This document shows positions 9,415-16,681 of a DNA stretch of 64,000 bases, piece after piece. Position numbers and translations under genes: made by a program. The notes under the pieces were generated by a model. It was not told the origin of the DNA. It ran no database searches and saw only the letters and a list, made by a program, of their open reading frames with translations. Each line of letters begins with the position of its first letter. The stretch's first letter is position 1. This DNA comes from Methylorubrum salsuginis (lineage in GTDB: Bacteria > Pseudomonadota > Alphaproteobacteria > Rhizobiales > Beijerinckiaceae): contig NZ_FOSV01000018.1 in assembly GCF_900114375.1 (NCBI RefSeq), forward strand, positions 36,726 to 100,725, read 5' to 3'.

Positions 9415-9742
9415 GCGCGAGCTCCTCCGCGCGGTAGCGGCGCACCAGCCGAAGTGGCGTGCACGACGCGCCGCCCCACAGACCTGCATTCCGATGGCGT
9501 CCGCGCGTTTCGACCCAGGCGAACAGGATGCGGAACTGGTGCGGATCGTATCGGCATACGAGCCGACAGGCGGCGTGGATCGGGAGGGCGACGAGTCCGT
9601 AGAGAAGAGAACCTGCCAGGATGAACAGGACGGACGAGAAGATCATGTTGAGGCCCATGGCCTCCATCGTGACGCCGAGGATCATCGCCGGCCGCGTGCA
9701 GGCGAGAAACAGAGTGTCCTCGACGAGGGGCTCGTCGGTCAT
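9407..9742 (-). CDS. virB3: VirB3-family inner-membrane protein
   Basis: VirB3 is a small inner-membrane component that associates with VirB4. The 111-residue product opens with DTLFLACTRPAM, the typical VirB3 N terminus, followed by two adjacent membrane segments (about residues 22-60). A longer version would begin at an ATG at 9763, but the ATG at 9742 has a GGAG ribosome-binding site 7 bases upstream and gives the expected N terminus. The C terminus is basic and overlaps the virB4 start. Confidence 0.85.
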   Translation of the reverse strand: MTDEPLVEDTLFLACTRPAMILGVTMEAMGLNMIFSSVLFILAGSLLYGLVALPIHAACRLVCRYDPHQFRILFAWVETRGRHRNAGLWGGASCTPLRLVRRYRAEELAHG

Positions 9743-9796
9743 CGCCTGGCTCCGTTGCGTCATCCGAGGGGCGGAAGAGGGGAGGGGGCGGCAGGC

Positions 9797-10093
9797 CTAC
9801 TTGCCGGTGATCGTCGAGACGATCTCGGAGGCCCCGAACAGGATCGCGACGCCGAAGATGACGTAGCCGGCCTTGCGCAGATCGAGGTAACCGAACATCC
9901 ACGCCATACCGACCACAATCACCGCGATGGTCGCGAGCAGTTTCGCGACGTTGCCGGTCAGCGCGTCGACGATGTTCTGCAGAACTTTCTCGACGCCGCC
10001 CAGAGATTGCGCGGCGGCCGGCTCCACCATGGTGAAGGCCAGCAGGACGGACGCGGAAACCAGGAAAGCCGCGTGGCGTTGGGCATGCGTCAT
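9797..10093 (-). CDS. virB2: VirB2-family major pilin
   Basis: VirB2 is the pilin subunit of the conjugative pilus. The 98-residue preprotein has a long signal peptide with a likely cleavage after AAA near residue 29 (EPAAAQS), then two hydrophobic helices (about 50-70 and 75-92) separated by the short polar turn YLDLRKAGY, as expected for VirB2/TrbC. The ATG at 10093 is preferred because an open frame extending further upstream lacks a signal-sequence-like start. It sits between virB1 and virB3 in the classical order. Confidence 0.87.
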   Translation of the reverse strand: MTHAQRHAAFLVSASVLLAFTMVEPAAAQSLGGVEKVLQNIVDALTGNVAKLLATIAVIVVGMAWMFGYLDLRKAGYVIFGVAILFGASEIVSTITGK

Positions 10094-10143
10094 CGGTCGT
10101 CTCTCTGCGAAGAGGAAAGGGGACGTGCTGCTGTCGGGTGCCG

Positions 10144-10683
10144 CTAGGGCGCGCTGCCGTAGACCAGGGCCGCGCTCGCCTGCGCCTGTCCGTAGACATC
10201 CCACGCGCGCGGTTGATACGTGGCGGTGGTCGGCGGGCCTGGGACAGGGGGCTGCGGAGGAGTGTCGTCCGCTGCAACCCCGCGCACAACCTTGTCCGGG
10301 GGCTGAGCCTTCGACCGCGCCGGGCGCCTCGGGTCCACCGTCAAGGCTTTCGCATCCCTGGTGAGGAGTTCACCGGCGACGCGCAGGTTCGTACAGCTGT
10401 CGAAGGCTTCACCCAACGGTAAGTCTCTACGATCGAACTCGCGTGCATCGACGCCGAGCAGCCCGAGGCGCACGGGCTGGCCCGCGACTTTCATCTCAGA
10501 GGCCAGGGCGATCGCTTCGGGCCGCGACATCGCCCGTACAGTCAGCGCCCGCCCATTCTGATGGGTCGTAAGAACCAGGGGCTCGAATCCGCTGGCGGTA
10601 CGTGCGGCCGTAACGAGCGCTTGCAGCGGAGCGTCCGGGGCACAGCGTTCGATCAGAGCGAGCAGGGCGACCATCTCGATCAT
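10144..10683 (-). CDS. virB1: VirB1-like lytic transglycosylase homologue lacking the catalytic glutamate
   Basis: VirB1 proteins are lysozyme-fold transglycosylases that open peptidoglycan for the secretion channel. The 179-residue product aligns over the fold (CAPDAPLQALVTAA at the start, EAFDSCTNLRVAGELL near residue 110) but the catalytic ESGF position reads TASGFEP, and the second conserved motif (usually GLMQ) reads GLLG. It therefore looks like an inactive or repurposed VirB1. The ATG at 10683 has a GGGAGGA site 7-8 bases upstream. The C-terminal third is Pro-rich. It is the first gene of the virB operon. Confidence 0.75.
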   Translation of the reverse strand: MIEMVALLALIERCAPDAPLQALVTAARTASGFEPLVLTTHQNGRALTVRAMSRPEAIALASEMKVAGQPVRLGLLGVDAREFDRRDLPLGEAFDSCTNLRVAGELLTRDAKALTVDPRRPARSKAQPPDKVVRGVAADDTPPQPPVPGPPTTATYQPRAWDVYGQAQASAALVYGSAP

Positions 10684-11008
10684 GTAGAGTTCCTCCCCAC
10701 GCGCCACGATCCTCGATGTCTATGCAGACAAGAAACGTGGCAGAAGCGCATCGATGATGGTCGATGTGCGCAATTTTGTATTCAATCCGCCCGGTTCACC
10801 ATCGGGTTATTTTGATTTGGACGGCGTTGCGAACGGCTTGGCTTGAAAAAACTTGGCACAAATCGTTCCGCGCGGACTCCGTGAATCTGGTGCTTAAAAT
10901 GCATAGACTATGCGCAGAGCACCGACGGCACGCATCGAAAGTGCGAACTGAGCGCCTGCTGGCGAGGACGGCCGACTGTCGTGCTCCGGCCACAACTCCC
11001 ATTGCGCC
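10684..11008. other. Intergenic region upstream of the virB operon
   Basis: This 325-base stretch separates the Lrp-family gene from virB1, both on the minus strand. It is less GC-rich than the flanking genes and must hold the virB promoter if the operon is not read through from the regulator gene. I found no convincing palindromic operator or terminator. A plus-strand open frame starting at 10764 has no recognisable product and I do not call it. Confidence 0.4.
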
Positions 11009-11482
11009 TCACGCGGCCACCTCGATTGGGATACTGAGCCCTTGCTTCAACTCGTCTCCCAACATGTCGCGTCGTACGATTCGCAGGCCCAAGAAGGAAT
11101 GCTGGTACGAGGCGATATGGCGATCATAGCTTTCGAGGTCTTGCGCAATGACCGTGAAGGCGAAATCGGCGTCGCCAGTCGTGACGCGGGAGAGGCGCGC
11201 GACGAACGGATCATTTCGGAGCGCATCGAACAGGCGGTCCTGTTCATCTGCCGCTTCTCCGTGGAAGCTGCAGAGCAGACTAACCCGAACCGGGAAGCCG
11301 ACTTTTTTCGGTGACACAACGACAAGATAACTCTCGATGACGCCAGCCTCGACGAGCGCCTGAACACGGCGCGACACCGCGGATTGCGATAATCCGACGA
11401 TGTCACCGACTTTGGCGGCGCTCAATCGAGGGTCGCTCTGCAAAACATTCAAGATTTTTGCGTCAAGTCGGTCAAGCTTCAT
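11009..11482 (-). CDS. Lrp/AsnC-family transcriptional regulator
   Basis: Lrp/AsnC proteins are small DNA-binding regulators with a ligand-sensing RAM domain. The 157-residue protein has an N-terminal winged helix-turn-helix (LDRLDAKILNVLQSDPRLS and GLSQSAVSRRVQALVEAGVI, residues 3-50) and a C-terminal alpha-beta sandwich (about 65-150) containing VTGD-like VTTGDADF and a late GLRIVRRD segment. It lies upstream of and in the same direction as the virB operon, so local control of conjugation genes is possible but unproven; amino-acid metabolism control is the usual role of the family. Confidence 0.88.
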   Translation of the reverse strand: MKLDRLDAKILNVLQSDPRLSAAKVGDIVGLSQSAVSRRVQALVEAGVIESYLVVVSPKKVGFPVRVSLLCSFHGEAADEQDRLFDALRNDPFVARLSRVTTGDADFAFTVIAQDLESYDRHIASYQHSFLGLRIVRRDMLGDELKQGLSIPIEVAA

Positions 11483-11718
11483 ATATGGTTTCCCTTGTCG
11501 TTTGAACTACGATGTGGAACGTCTTTCATGTAGTATTGCATGGACATAGTCAAAATTTGCCAATAATATGTATTCAGCACGATTGTCTAAAAGATTGACA
11601 CTCGTGCCAAGCTCGATTTGTCCAGTTAGCAACTCCAGCGCCTTCGATGCAATTTTAAATTGGCGGCGAGGCGCTTAGCAGAGCTCGTGCATCGCGGGCC
11701 AGCATCAGCTTGACGATT

Positions 11719-11734
11719 ACCTAATATATTAGGT
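11719..11734. promoter_or_regulatory. Perfect 16-bp palindrome upstream of the XRE regulator
   Basis: The sequence ACCTAATATATTAGGT is a perfect inverted repeat whose end lies 33 bases before the XRE-family gene start. Dyads of this kind upstream of small helix-turn-helix genes commonly serve as autoregulatory operators. Its AT-rich core also overlaps where a -10 element could lie. Confidence 0.5.
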
Positions 11735-11767
11735 GGAGGCGGCGGAGCTTACAGGCTGCCATGCCTC

Positions 11768-11986
11768 ATGAGATTGAGGACGGTCTTGGCAGTGAACTTG
11801 AGGAAGCTGCGCGCCCAAAAGAAGCTTTCGCAAGAAAGCCTCGCTGCGCTCGCTGACATTAATCGCAACTATGTGGGCATGCTTGAGCGAGAGCAATTCT
11901 CTGCAACCATCGATATCATCGAGAAGCTCGCAGATGCGCTCGACGTCGAGCCAACAACTCTTTTGACGCGCGGCTCAAGTTCATAG
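11768..11986 (+). CDS. Small XRE-family helix-turn-helix regulator
   Basis: The 72-residue protein consists almost entirely of an HTH_XRE domain: LRKLRAQKKLSQESLAALA (residues 11-29) followed by the recognition helix region RNYVGMLEREQ and a final helix IIEKLADALDVEP. Such single-domain proteins act as repressors of phages, plasmids or toxin-antitoxin pairs; no toxin gene is visible next to it. The 16-bp palindrome upstream suggests autoregulation. The second ATG in the region, at 11768, gives the domain; an ATG at 11761 is out of frame. Codon use is less GC-biased than in the flanking genes. Confidence 0.8.
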   Translation: MRLRTVLAVNLRKLRAQKKLSQESLAALADINRNYVGMLEREQFSATIDIIEKLADALDVEPTTLLTRGSSS

Positions 11987-12108
11987 CCTGTAGACGATCA
12001 CATTGGCTACGTCGGAGACATACGCTCATTCAGAGGGTTATACAAATCAGTTCTTAGGGCGGATCGCCGCCGCACCAAGTCTTCGTATGTTCTTGACCAT
12101 GCGGTTAA

Positions 12109-12649
12109 CTACGGGAAGTAAGTATAGAAAGTCTGCGCACTGACATTGAGGCGTTCGGCGAGCGCGGCGACTGGGATGGTTCCAGCGTCGATCATCCCCC
12201 GGCCGACGGCCATTTCGGCGTCGATGAGCCGATGCGGGCGGCCCCCTTGCGCCCTTCGTACCTGGGCGGCCTTGCCGGCGGGGTGCCGCTGCGGTTCAAG
12301 TTCAAAAACCACCCAACGGTCATGCCGGGGAGATTGAACATCTGTGCCCGGTGGAGGTCTCGGTGTCTATTTGCTCGGTGGGCGAGTGGCGCTTCCGCCT
12401 TGCTCCTGTGGCCTGTGGGCGGTATTGAGCATTTCGCACAGCAAATGCCGAGGCAGTCGATTTTTCAAATCACCAGTTGCTTACAGTGCGCAGGAAGTCC
12501 AATGCGGCTTCGAGGGCAGGGCGTTTGGTGCCGGCGCGCCCACTCTCCTTCTCCTCAAAGATCCGAAAGCAGCCAGCGGCCTTCAAGACGTCGCACTGCA
12601 GATCCAGATCCAGATCCTCGGTTGAAACGCGCGCGCGGCCGATCAGCAT
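12109..12649 (-). pseudogene. Decayed serine resolvase/invertase (Tn3-type)
   Basis: The remains of a site-specific serine recombinase can be read on the minus strand in broken frames. The N terminus (MLIGRARVSTED, then LQCDVLKAAGC and IFEEKESG) is open from 12649 to about 12470 and stops after the ALDFLR motif. Middle segments such as IDTETSTG appear in another frame. The C-terminal helix-turn-helix (GRPHRLIDAE to QTFYTYFP) occupies 12112-12270. The catalytic Ser is retained in ARVSTE, but the stops and frame changes mean no full product is made. It marks an old transposon or plasmid fragment. Confidence 0.8.
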
Positions 12650-13168
12650 GTGAAGATTGTATGAAAACACCCTTTTCCGCACAATAGGTTTCTTCACATA
12701 TTTTCGTCACGCAAACGGAGCTGTTTCGGATGCCCGGGGAGGGGGCTTCCCTCTATGTGAAGAAAGCGGTCGTTTTCCGCACATTGTATGGTTCAACGAT
12801 CTGGTGTGCTTCGTGACCTTGTTATTGATATTTGATTTTGGTCTGTTTTGAGTGGCGAAAAGGTATTTATCGTACTGGCTAAGTTATGGTCCGATAAAGG
12901 TACACCCAAAACGAACTGAACAGATGGGCTGCTATGGGTGGGAAGCAGGCTTTCATAGGAGCTGTCGCTACGCACTGCATCGCAGCATAAATCGAGCGTT
13001 CGTCGAACCTATGATCGAGTGCTACGAACCGCCGTGCTGCCGTAGAGGTCGAGGGACACCCCACACGTAACCCTTCAGGCCAAGCTGTAACGCATGGGGA
13101 AAGGCTTGGCCGGTTGAGACGCCCAAGTCCATAGGATAAGCGGGATCGTTCGGGGAAAGGGGGGAGAT
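12650..13168. other. Gene-poor stretch with degraded dispersed repeats
   Basis: I see no convincing gene in these about 520 bases. Two repeat families recur here in degraded form. One is a GCGGTCGTTTTCCGCACAT segment at about 12766-12784, like the repeat near 19070. The other, at about 12897-12945, contains ACCCAAAACGAACTGAAC and CTGCTATGGGT, like the repeat near 18882-18955. The region is more AT-rich than the surroundings, and the promoter of the downstream ECF sigma gene must lie in its last part. Confidence 0.45.
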
Positions 13169-13732
13169 GTGCCGATCGTGAAGGCGTCTGACGACGCAGA
13201 TCTCGCGCGGCTGATTAGGTCTGTCGCCGAAGGCGACCGTACGGCTTTGCGCGCGCTCTATATCGCGACCGCCCCGAAACTTCTCGGGACCATCCTGCGT
13301 ATCATGCAGGATCGGGGTGCGGCCGAGGATGCACTGCAGGAGGTGTTCGTGCGCATCTGGCAGCGGGCCGGCAGCTACGATCCGAACTGCGGCACGCCCT
13401 TCCCCTGGCTCGCTGCCATCGCCCGGCACAAGGCGATAGATCGCCTGCGGCAGGAGAAGGCCGCGCGTCTGACTCAGGCCGAGGAGGGCTGGCTGGAGCG
13501 CCTGGCCGACCTCGGGGATGGGGAAGCCGACCTCGCCAGGCGCGACGCGCTCGCCCACTGCCTCGACGCCGTCGAGCCGGCGCAGCGCGATTGTCTCGTC
13601 CTCGCCTATTGCGAGGGCTGGTCGCGCGAGGAGCTGGCCGCGCGGCACGATCGGCCGGTCAACACCATCAAGACGTGGCTGCGCCGCGGCCTGACCGGCC
13701 TGCGCAGCTGCCTAGAGGTGGAGGCGGTATGA
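13169..13732 (+). CDS. ECF-family RNA polymerase sigma factor
   Basis: Extracytoplasmic-function sigma factors redirect RNA polymerase after release from an anti-sigma factor. The 187-residue product has region 2 (ALYIATAPKLLG to YDPNCGTPFPWLAAIARHKAID, residues about 30-95) and region 4 (AQRDCLVLAYCEGWSREELA with NTIKTWLRRGL, about 130-180). A strong GGGGGAG site lies at 13161-13166; it is very close to the GTG at 13169, so the GTG at 13178 may be the true start. The stop overlaps the anti-sigma start by ATGA, showing a coupled pair. Confidence 0.93.
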   Translation: MPIVKASDDADLARLIRSVAEGDRTALRALYIATAPKLLGTILRIMQDRGAAEDALQEVFVRIWQRAGSYDPNCGTPFPWLAAIARHKAIDRLRQEKAARLTQAEEGWLERLADLGDGEADLARRDALAHCLDAVEPAQRDCLVLAYCEGWSREELAARHDRPVNTIKTWLRRGLTGLRSCLEVEAV

Positions 13733-14490
13733 GCACGGGACCGGGTAAGTTCGGGCCCGGCGACGGCGCGGAAGCTCCGCCCTTCTGGGTCGAGGATCCG
13801 GACGGGGCGGCAGGCGAGTACGTCCTCGGGACTCTCGATGCGGCTGAGCGCGCCGCCTTCGTGCGCGCGTTGGACCGGACGCCCGCGCTGCGGGCTGCCG
13901 TCGCTGCCTGGGAGGCGCGGCTCGCACCGCTCGCCGCGACGGCGCCCGCGATGGAGCCGGATCCGCGGGTCTGGGCCGGCATCGAGGCTCAGGTCGCCGC
14001 ACACCCCGATGCCCAGGGTACGGATGCGGGCGGCACGGCGCGCATCGTCCGGCTGGAGCGCGGATTGCGGCGCTGGCGGTTCGGCGCAGCGGCGGCGAGC
14101 GCACTCGCGGCGGGTCTCGCCCTCTGGATCGTCGCCGGGCCGAGGCCCGCGCCGGACGGACAGCAATACCTCGCCGTGGTCGATCGCGGCGGCGCGCTGC
14201 CAGCGCTCATCGTGCGCGTTGATCTCGACCTAGGCCGCGTGCATGTGCGCAGCCTCGCGGCGGAGACGCCGCCGGACCGGAGCCTGGAACTCTGGTACAT
14301 CCACGCGGGGACGGCCCCCCGCTCGCTCGGCCTGATCACCGATGCGACCGAGACCCTGACGGTGCCTTCCGACCTCCGCTCCGATGCTCCCGACGTGACG
14401 CTCGCGGTGACGGTGGAGCCGAAGGGTGGCGCCCCAGGGGGTAAGGCGACCGGACCAGTGATCTATTCGGGCCGGCTCATCCGCGAATGA
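13729..14490 (+). CDS. RskA-type anti-sigma factor
   Basis: The protein (about 253 residues) is the membrane-bound partner that would hold the upstream sigma factor inactive. It has an N-terminal cytoplasmic zone with the YVLGTLDAAERAAF motif of the anti-sigma helix (residues about 26-40), one membrane segment near 115-137, and a periplasmic RskA-like C-terminal domain containing LELWYIHAG and SLGLI. No HxxxCxxC zinc motif is present. The ATG overlaps the sigma-factor stop. Known RskA partners respond to envelope or oxidative stress; the signal here is unknown. Confidence 0.9.
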   Translation: MSTGPGKFGPGDGAEAPPFWVEDPDGAAGEYVLGTLDAAERAAFVRALDRTPALRAAVAAWEARLAPLAATAPAMEPDPRVWAGIEAQVAAHPDAQGTDAGGTARIVRLERGLRRWRFGAAAASALAAGLALWIVAGPRPAPDGQQYLAVVDRGGALPALIVRVDLDLGRVHVRSLAAETPPDRSLELWYIHAGTAPRSLGLITDATETLTVPSDLRSDAPDVTLAVTVEPKGGAPGGKATGPVIYSGRLIRE

Positions 14491-14500
14491 AGGTGGCCAG

Positions 14501-14529
14501 CCTCTCCCCTGCACGAGGCAGGGGAGAGG
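14501..14529. terminator. Perfect 12-bp hairpin between convergent genes
   Basis: CCTCTCCCCTGC (14501-14512) pairs perfectly with GCAGGGGAGAGG (14518-14529) around a 5-base loop. It lies 10 bases after the anti-sigma stop and 30 bases before the end of the convergent fasciclin gene, so it could terminate both transcripts. No T tract follows on either strand, so strict Rho-independence is doubtful. Confidence 0.6.
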
Positions 14530-14559
14530 CCGTGCGGCCGGCGAGGTCGCGGCGTGCGA

Positions 14560-15114
14560 TCAGGGCATCAGCACGCCGTTAACGACGTGGATCACGCCGT
14601 TCGACTGCATGACGTTGGGCACGGTGACGGTGGCGGTGTTGCCCTTAGCATCGGTCACGAAGACCTTCTTGCCCTGCGTCTCGACCGAGAGCGCGGCGCC
14701 GTTGACGGTCTTGAGGACGGCCCGGCCGCCGCCTTCCTTGGCCAAAGTCGCCAGGTCCTTGGCGGTGAGCGCGCCGGGGACCACGTGGTACGTCAGGATG
14801 CCGGTGAGCTGCGCCTTGTTCTGCGGCTGGACCAGCGTCTCGACCGTGCCCGGCGGAAGCTTGGCGAAGGCGGCGTTGGTCGGCGCGAACACCGTGAACG
14901 GGCCAGGACCCGAGAGCGTTTCGACGAGGCCCGCGGCTTTCACGGCGGCGACCAGCGTGGTGTGATCCTTCGAGTTGACCGCGTTCTCGACGATCGTCTT
15001 GCTCGCAAGCATCGGCGCGCCGCCGACCATGGGGTTCTTGGCGAGCGCCGGAACCGCCGCGGTGGCGAGGCCGAGGCCGAGGGCAAGAGCGAGGCGGACG
15101 AGGATCGTGGACAT
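14560..15114 (-). CDS. Exported fasciclin (FAS1)-domain protein
   Basis: FAS1 domains mediate surface or extracellular adhesion. The 184-residue protein has a signal peptide (hydrophobic stretch ending PALAK near residue 23) and a single FAS1 domain with both signature boxes: FTVFAPTNAAFAKLP (about residues 70-85) and a C-terminal NGVIHVVNGVLMP. It also carries TYHVVPG between them. The ATG at 15114 has an AAGGGAG site upstream. In several alphaproteobacteria, secreted FAS1 proteins are encoded next to ECF sigma/anti-sigma pairs, and it may belong to this regulon. Confidence 0.92.
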   Translation of the reverse strand: MSTILVRLALALGLGLATAAVPALAKNPMVGGAPMLASKTIVENAVNSKDHTTLVAAVKAAGLVETLSGPGPFTVFAPTNAAFAKLPPGTVETLVQPQNKAQLTGILTYHVVPGALTAKDLATLAKEGGGRAVLKTVNGAALSVETQGKKVFVTDAKGNTATVTVPNVMQSNGVIHVVNGVLMP

Positions 15115-15304
15115 GCGTTCTGGCTCCCTTGAAGCGCACCCCGTCGGGGGCATCGCGGGTCTTTACGGAGGCCGAGGACCAGAAAGTTTTCAGTCACGCG
15201 AAAAAAATTGGGGTCGGTCATCCCTCAAATGTGACCTTGGCGGCGAACTGGCCCAATGGTCTGCACGGGTGGCTTGCAGAAGTTGCTGACGCTACCAGTC
15301 TGGT

Positions 15305-15358
15305 ATGGGTGGACCCATACCGGACTGAAAGCGCCGGTTCTCCTCTCCACACCCTAAA
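15305..15358. repeat. Dispersed intergenic repeat A, partial copy
   Basis: This copy shares the core GCGCCGGTTCTCCTCTCCAC (15331-15350) and the preceding ACCCATA segment with copies near 16479 and 18873. It diverges after the core, so it is a 5' partial copy. See the fuller copy at 18873-18971 for the inverted-repeat structure. Confidence 0.7.
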
Positions 15359-15410
15359 AGTACCGTCTTGAACCTAAGTTTACGAACGGGGAGGGCGGCG
15401 GTTGGCGACC

Positions 15411-15590
15411 CAATAAAAAGCCCCGCGCTCGCAAACGGCGCGGGGCGAGTGACGATGGAGTATCCTTGGGAGGATACGCGTTACTCTGCATAATGAATGC
15501 CGCACGGCAACGGCTAGTGGTCGAACCGCCAGCCTAAAGCCAAGCTGATGTGCGATAACGCACCTCGGCCTGATTAATGTAGCCGGGTAA
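15411..15590 (-). ncRNA. Candidate small regulatory RNA with a CCUCCC loop and Rho-independent terminator
   Basis: On the minus strand a small hairpin, GTATCC-TCCCAA-GGATAC (15477 to 15460), presents a C-rich CCUCCC-type sequence that could pair with Shine-Dalgarno sites. It is followed 14 bases later by a strong terminator. Small RNAs of alphaproteobacteria often have this arrangement of an anti-Shine-Dalgarno loop plus terminator. No coding gene ends here on this strand, so the terminator is otherwise unexplained. The 5' end is a guess, and no promoter was identified with confidence. Confidence 0.45.
15414..15446 (-). terminator. Rho-independent terminator on the minus strand
   Basis: GCCCCGCGC (15446-15438 read on the minus strand) pairs with GCGCGGGGC (15428-15420) around an 8-9-base loop, followed directly by TTTTTATT. 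This is the clearest intrinsic terminator in the window. It terminates minus-strand transcription coming from about 15450-15600, where there is no credible coding gene. Confidence 0.8.
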
Positions 15591-15631
15591 GTTTGCTGGA
15601 CAGCACCGCTTCGTATCCTAAGACTGTCCGT

Positions 15632-15886
15632 ATGACCCCGGTGCGCCGCTGCCTCCATAAGGTCGATCATCTCTCGGCCGTGCCCGATAGCACCGTCGCG
15701 GATCGGGTTGATGCCGCCCTTGATGAGCTGGAACAGGCTTACCGCAGGCCAAGCGAGCGCATCGTGGCGCTGGAAACCGTCTTGCAGGAAGTCTGCCGCG
15801 ATCACAGGACCGGCGGCACACCGCTCGGCCGGTTCGTCCAGTCGAGCGTGGAGCGTCGCCAAGAGAAGCTGGCCCGTTCCGCCTGA
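15632..15886 (+). CDS. Small protein of unknown function
   Basis: I do not recognise this 84-residue product. It is hydrophilic and probably helical (DAALDELEQAYRR, then RIVALETVLQEVC), with no signal or membrane segment. The ATG at 15632 is preferred over a TTG at 15593 in the same frame. Codon third positions are C/G rich, as in neighbouring real genes. It converges with the minus-strand gene that ends at 15904. Confidence 0.5.
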   Translation: MTPVRRCLHKVDHLSAVPDSTVADRVDAALDELEQAYRRPSERIVALETVLQEVCRDHRTGGTPLGRFVQSSVERRQEKLARSA

Positions 15887-15903
15887 CCGTGCCCGGTCGG
15901 GCC

Positions 15904-16197
15904 TCAGTGGGTGGCCTGCCCCTCTGCGGCGGCCTTCCGGTCTTTCTTCTTTTTGCGCAGCTTGGCCGCCTTGACCGGCTCGTCGTCGTCCACGGCCCGC
16001 TCTGCCAAGGCGAAGCTGTGCAGTTCGCCATGGTCGCCGCTTTGGCCCTCGGCCAACGCATAGAACGCGGCCCGGACGACTTCCTTTTTGGTCGCCTCCG
16101 GGTGCCGCTCGCGCACGGCGGCGAGGAGCGCCTTGGGTTTCATGCCGGTAGTGGCGACGCCGCGGAGCGTGTTCGCCAGTTCTTCAATCGAGGCCAT
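15904..16197 (-). CDS. Small basic protein of unknown function
   Basis: The 97-residue protein has a folded-looking N-terminal helical part (ELANTLRGVA, KALLAAVRERHPEATKKEVVRAAFYAL, residues 5-50) and a highly basic, Lys-rich tail (KLRKKKKDRK near residue 80). The tail suggests nucleic-acid binding, but no known domain is visible. The codon usage is typical of the organism and the ATG at 16197 starts the helical unit cleanly. No operon partner is evident. Confidence 0.65.
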   Translation of the reverse strand: MASIEELANTLRGVATTGMKPKALLAAVRERHPEATKKEVVRAAFYALAEGQSGDHGELHSFALAERAVDDDEPVKAAKLRKKKKDRKAAAEGQATH

Positions 16198-16681
16198 ATC
16201 GCACCTGTTGCCCCTTGCACCGTTCGGGCGGCGTGGGGTTCTTTCGACGGCCTAGCCTAGCATGACAGTCAAATGACAGTCTCCCCGCGTGGATTATGGC
16301 TCGGGTGTCACGCTTCTGTGTGCAGGGATCGCCTATGTAGGCCGCAGTTCCTTTCCTGAGACCGGGAACCCACTTACGGCGCGTCGTGGCCTCTGCCGCA
16401 CGCGCCGTTTTCATTGGAGCCTGAGTTATGAGCAGCCGACCGCTAGGGGTCGAAACCGGCTGTCAGGTCCGGTTCGCTAAAGGTCGACCCATATCGGACC
16501 GATAGCGCCGGTTCTCCTCTCCACACCTAAACCGAACTAAACGGATGGGCTGCTGGGGGTCGAGAGCAGCAGTTGGCTCAATGCCCAGAAGCGGACGCCG
16601 TCTTCCTTGCCGGGCGTTCGCACCATGATCGGGAGCCACATTGCGCAGATCAAAGTTCAAGGGGCGCGTGAAATCACGCGC
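16198..16681. other. Intergenic stretch containing a dispersed repeat
   Basis: These about 480 bases hold the upstream region of the small basic protein gene and one copy of repeat A at 16479-16575. Related shorter fragments (for example GGGGTCGAAACCGGCTGTCAG near 16446-16466) precede it. I see no credible coding gene. Confidence 0.4.
16479..16575. repeat. Dispersed intergenic repeat A, full-length copy
   Basis: This copy runs AAAGGTCGACCCATATCGGA, GCGCCGGTTCTCCTCTCCAC, ACCTAAACCGAACTAAACGG, ATGGGCTGCTGGGGGTCGAG, AGCAGCAG. It matches the copy at 18873-18971 along its length, with scattered substitutions. The outer inverted repeats (ACCCATA... and ...GGGGGTC) are partly degraded here. Confidence 0.75.

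Noticed and set aside
10764..11129. 121-codon plus-strand frame between virB1 and the Lrp gene
   Set aside because: It overlaps the Lrp-family coding region and has a composition unlike a real protein.
12852..13070. 72-codon plus-strand frame in the repeat-rich gap before the sigma gene
   Set aside because: It runs through repeat A remnants and shows no domain or ribosome-binding site.
13022..13648. 208-codon minus-strand frame opposite the ECF sigma gene
   Set aside because: The plus strand encodes a complete ECF sigma factor with a coupled anti-sigma gene; the antisense translation has no motif.
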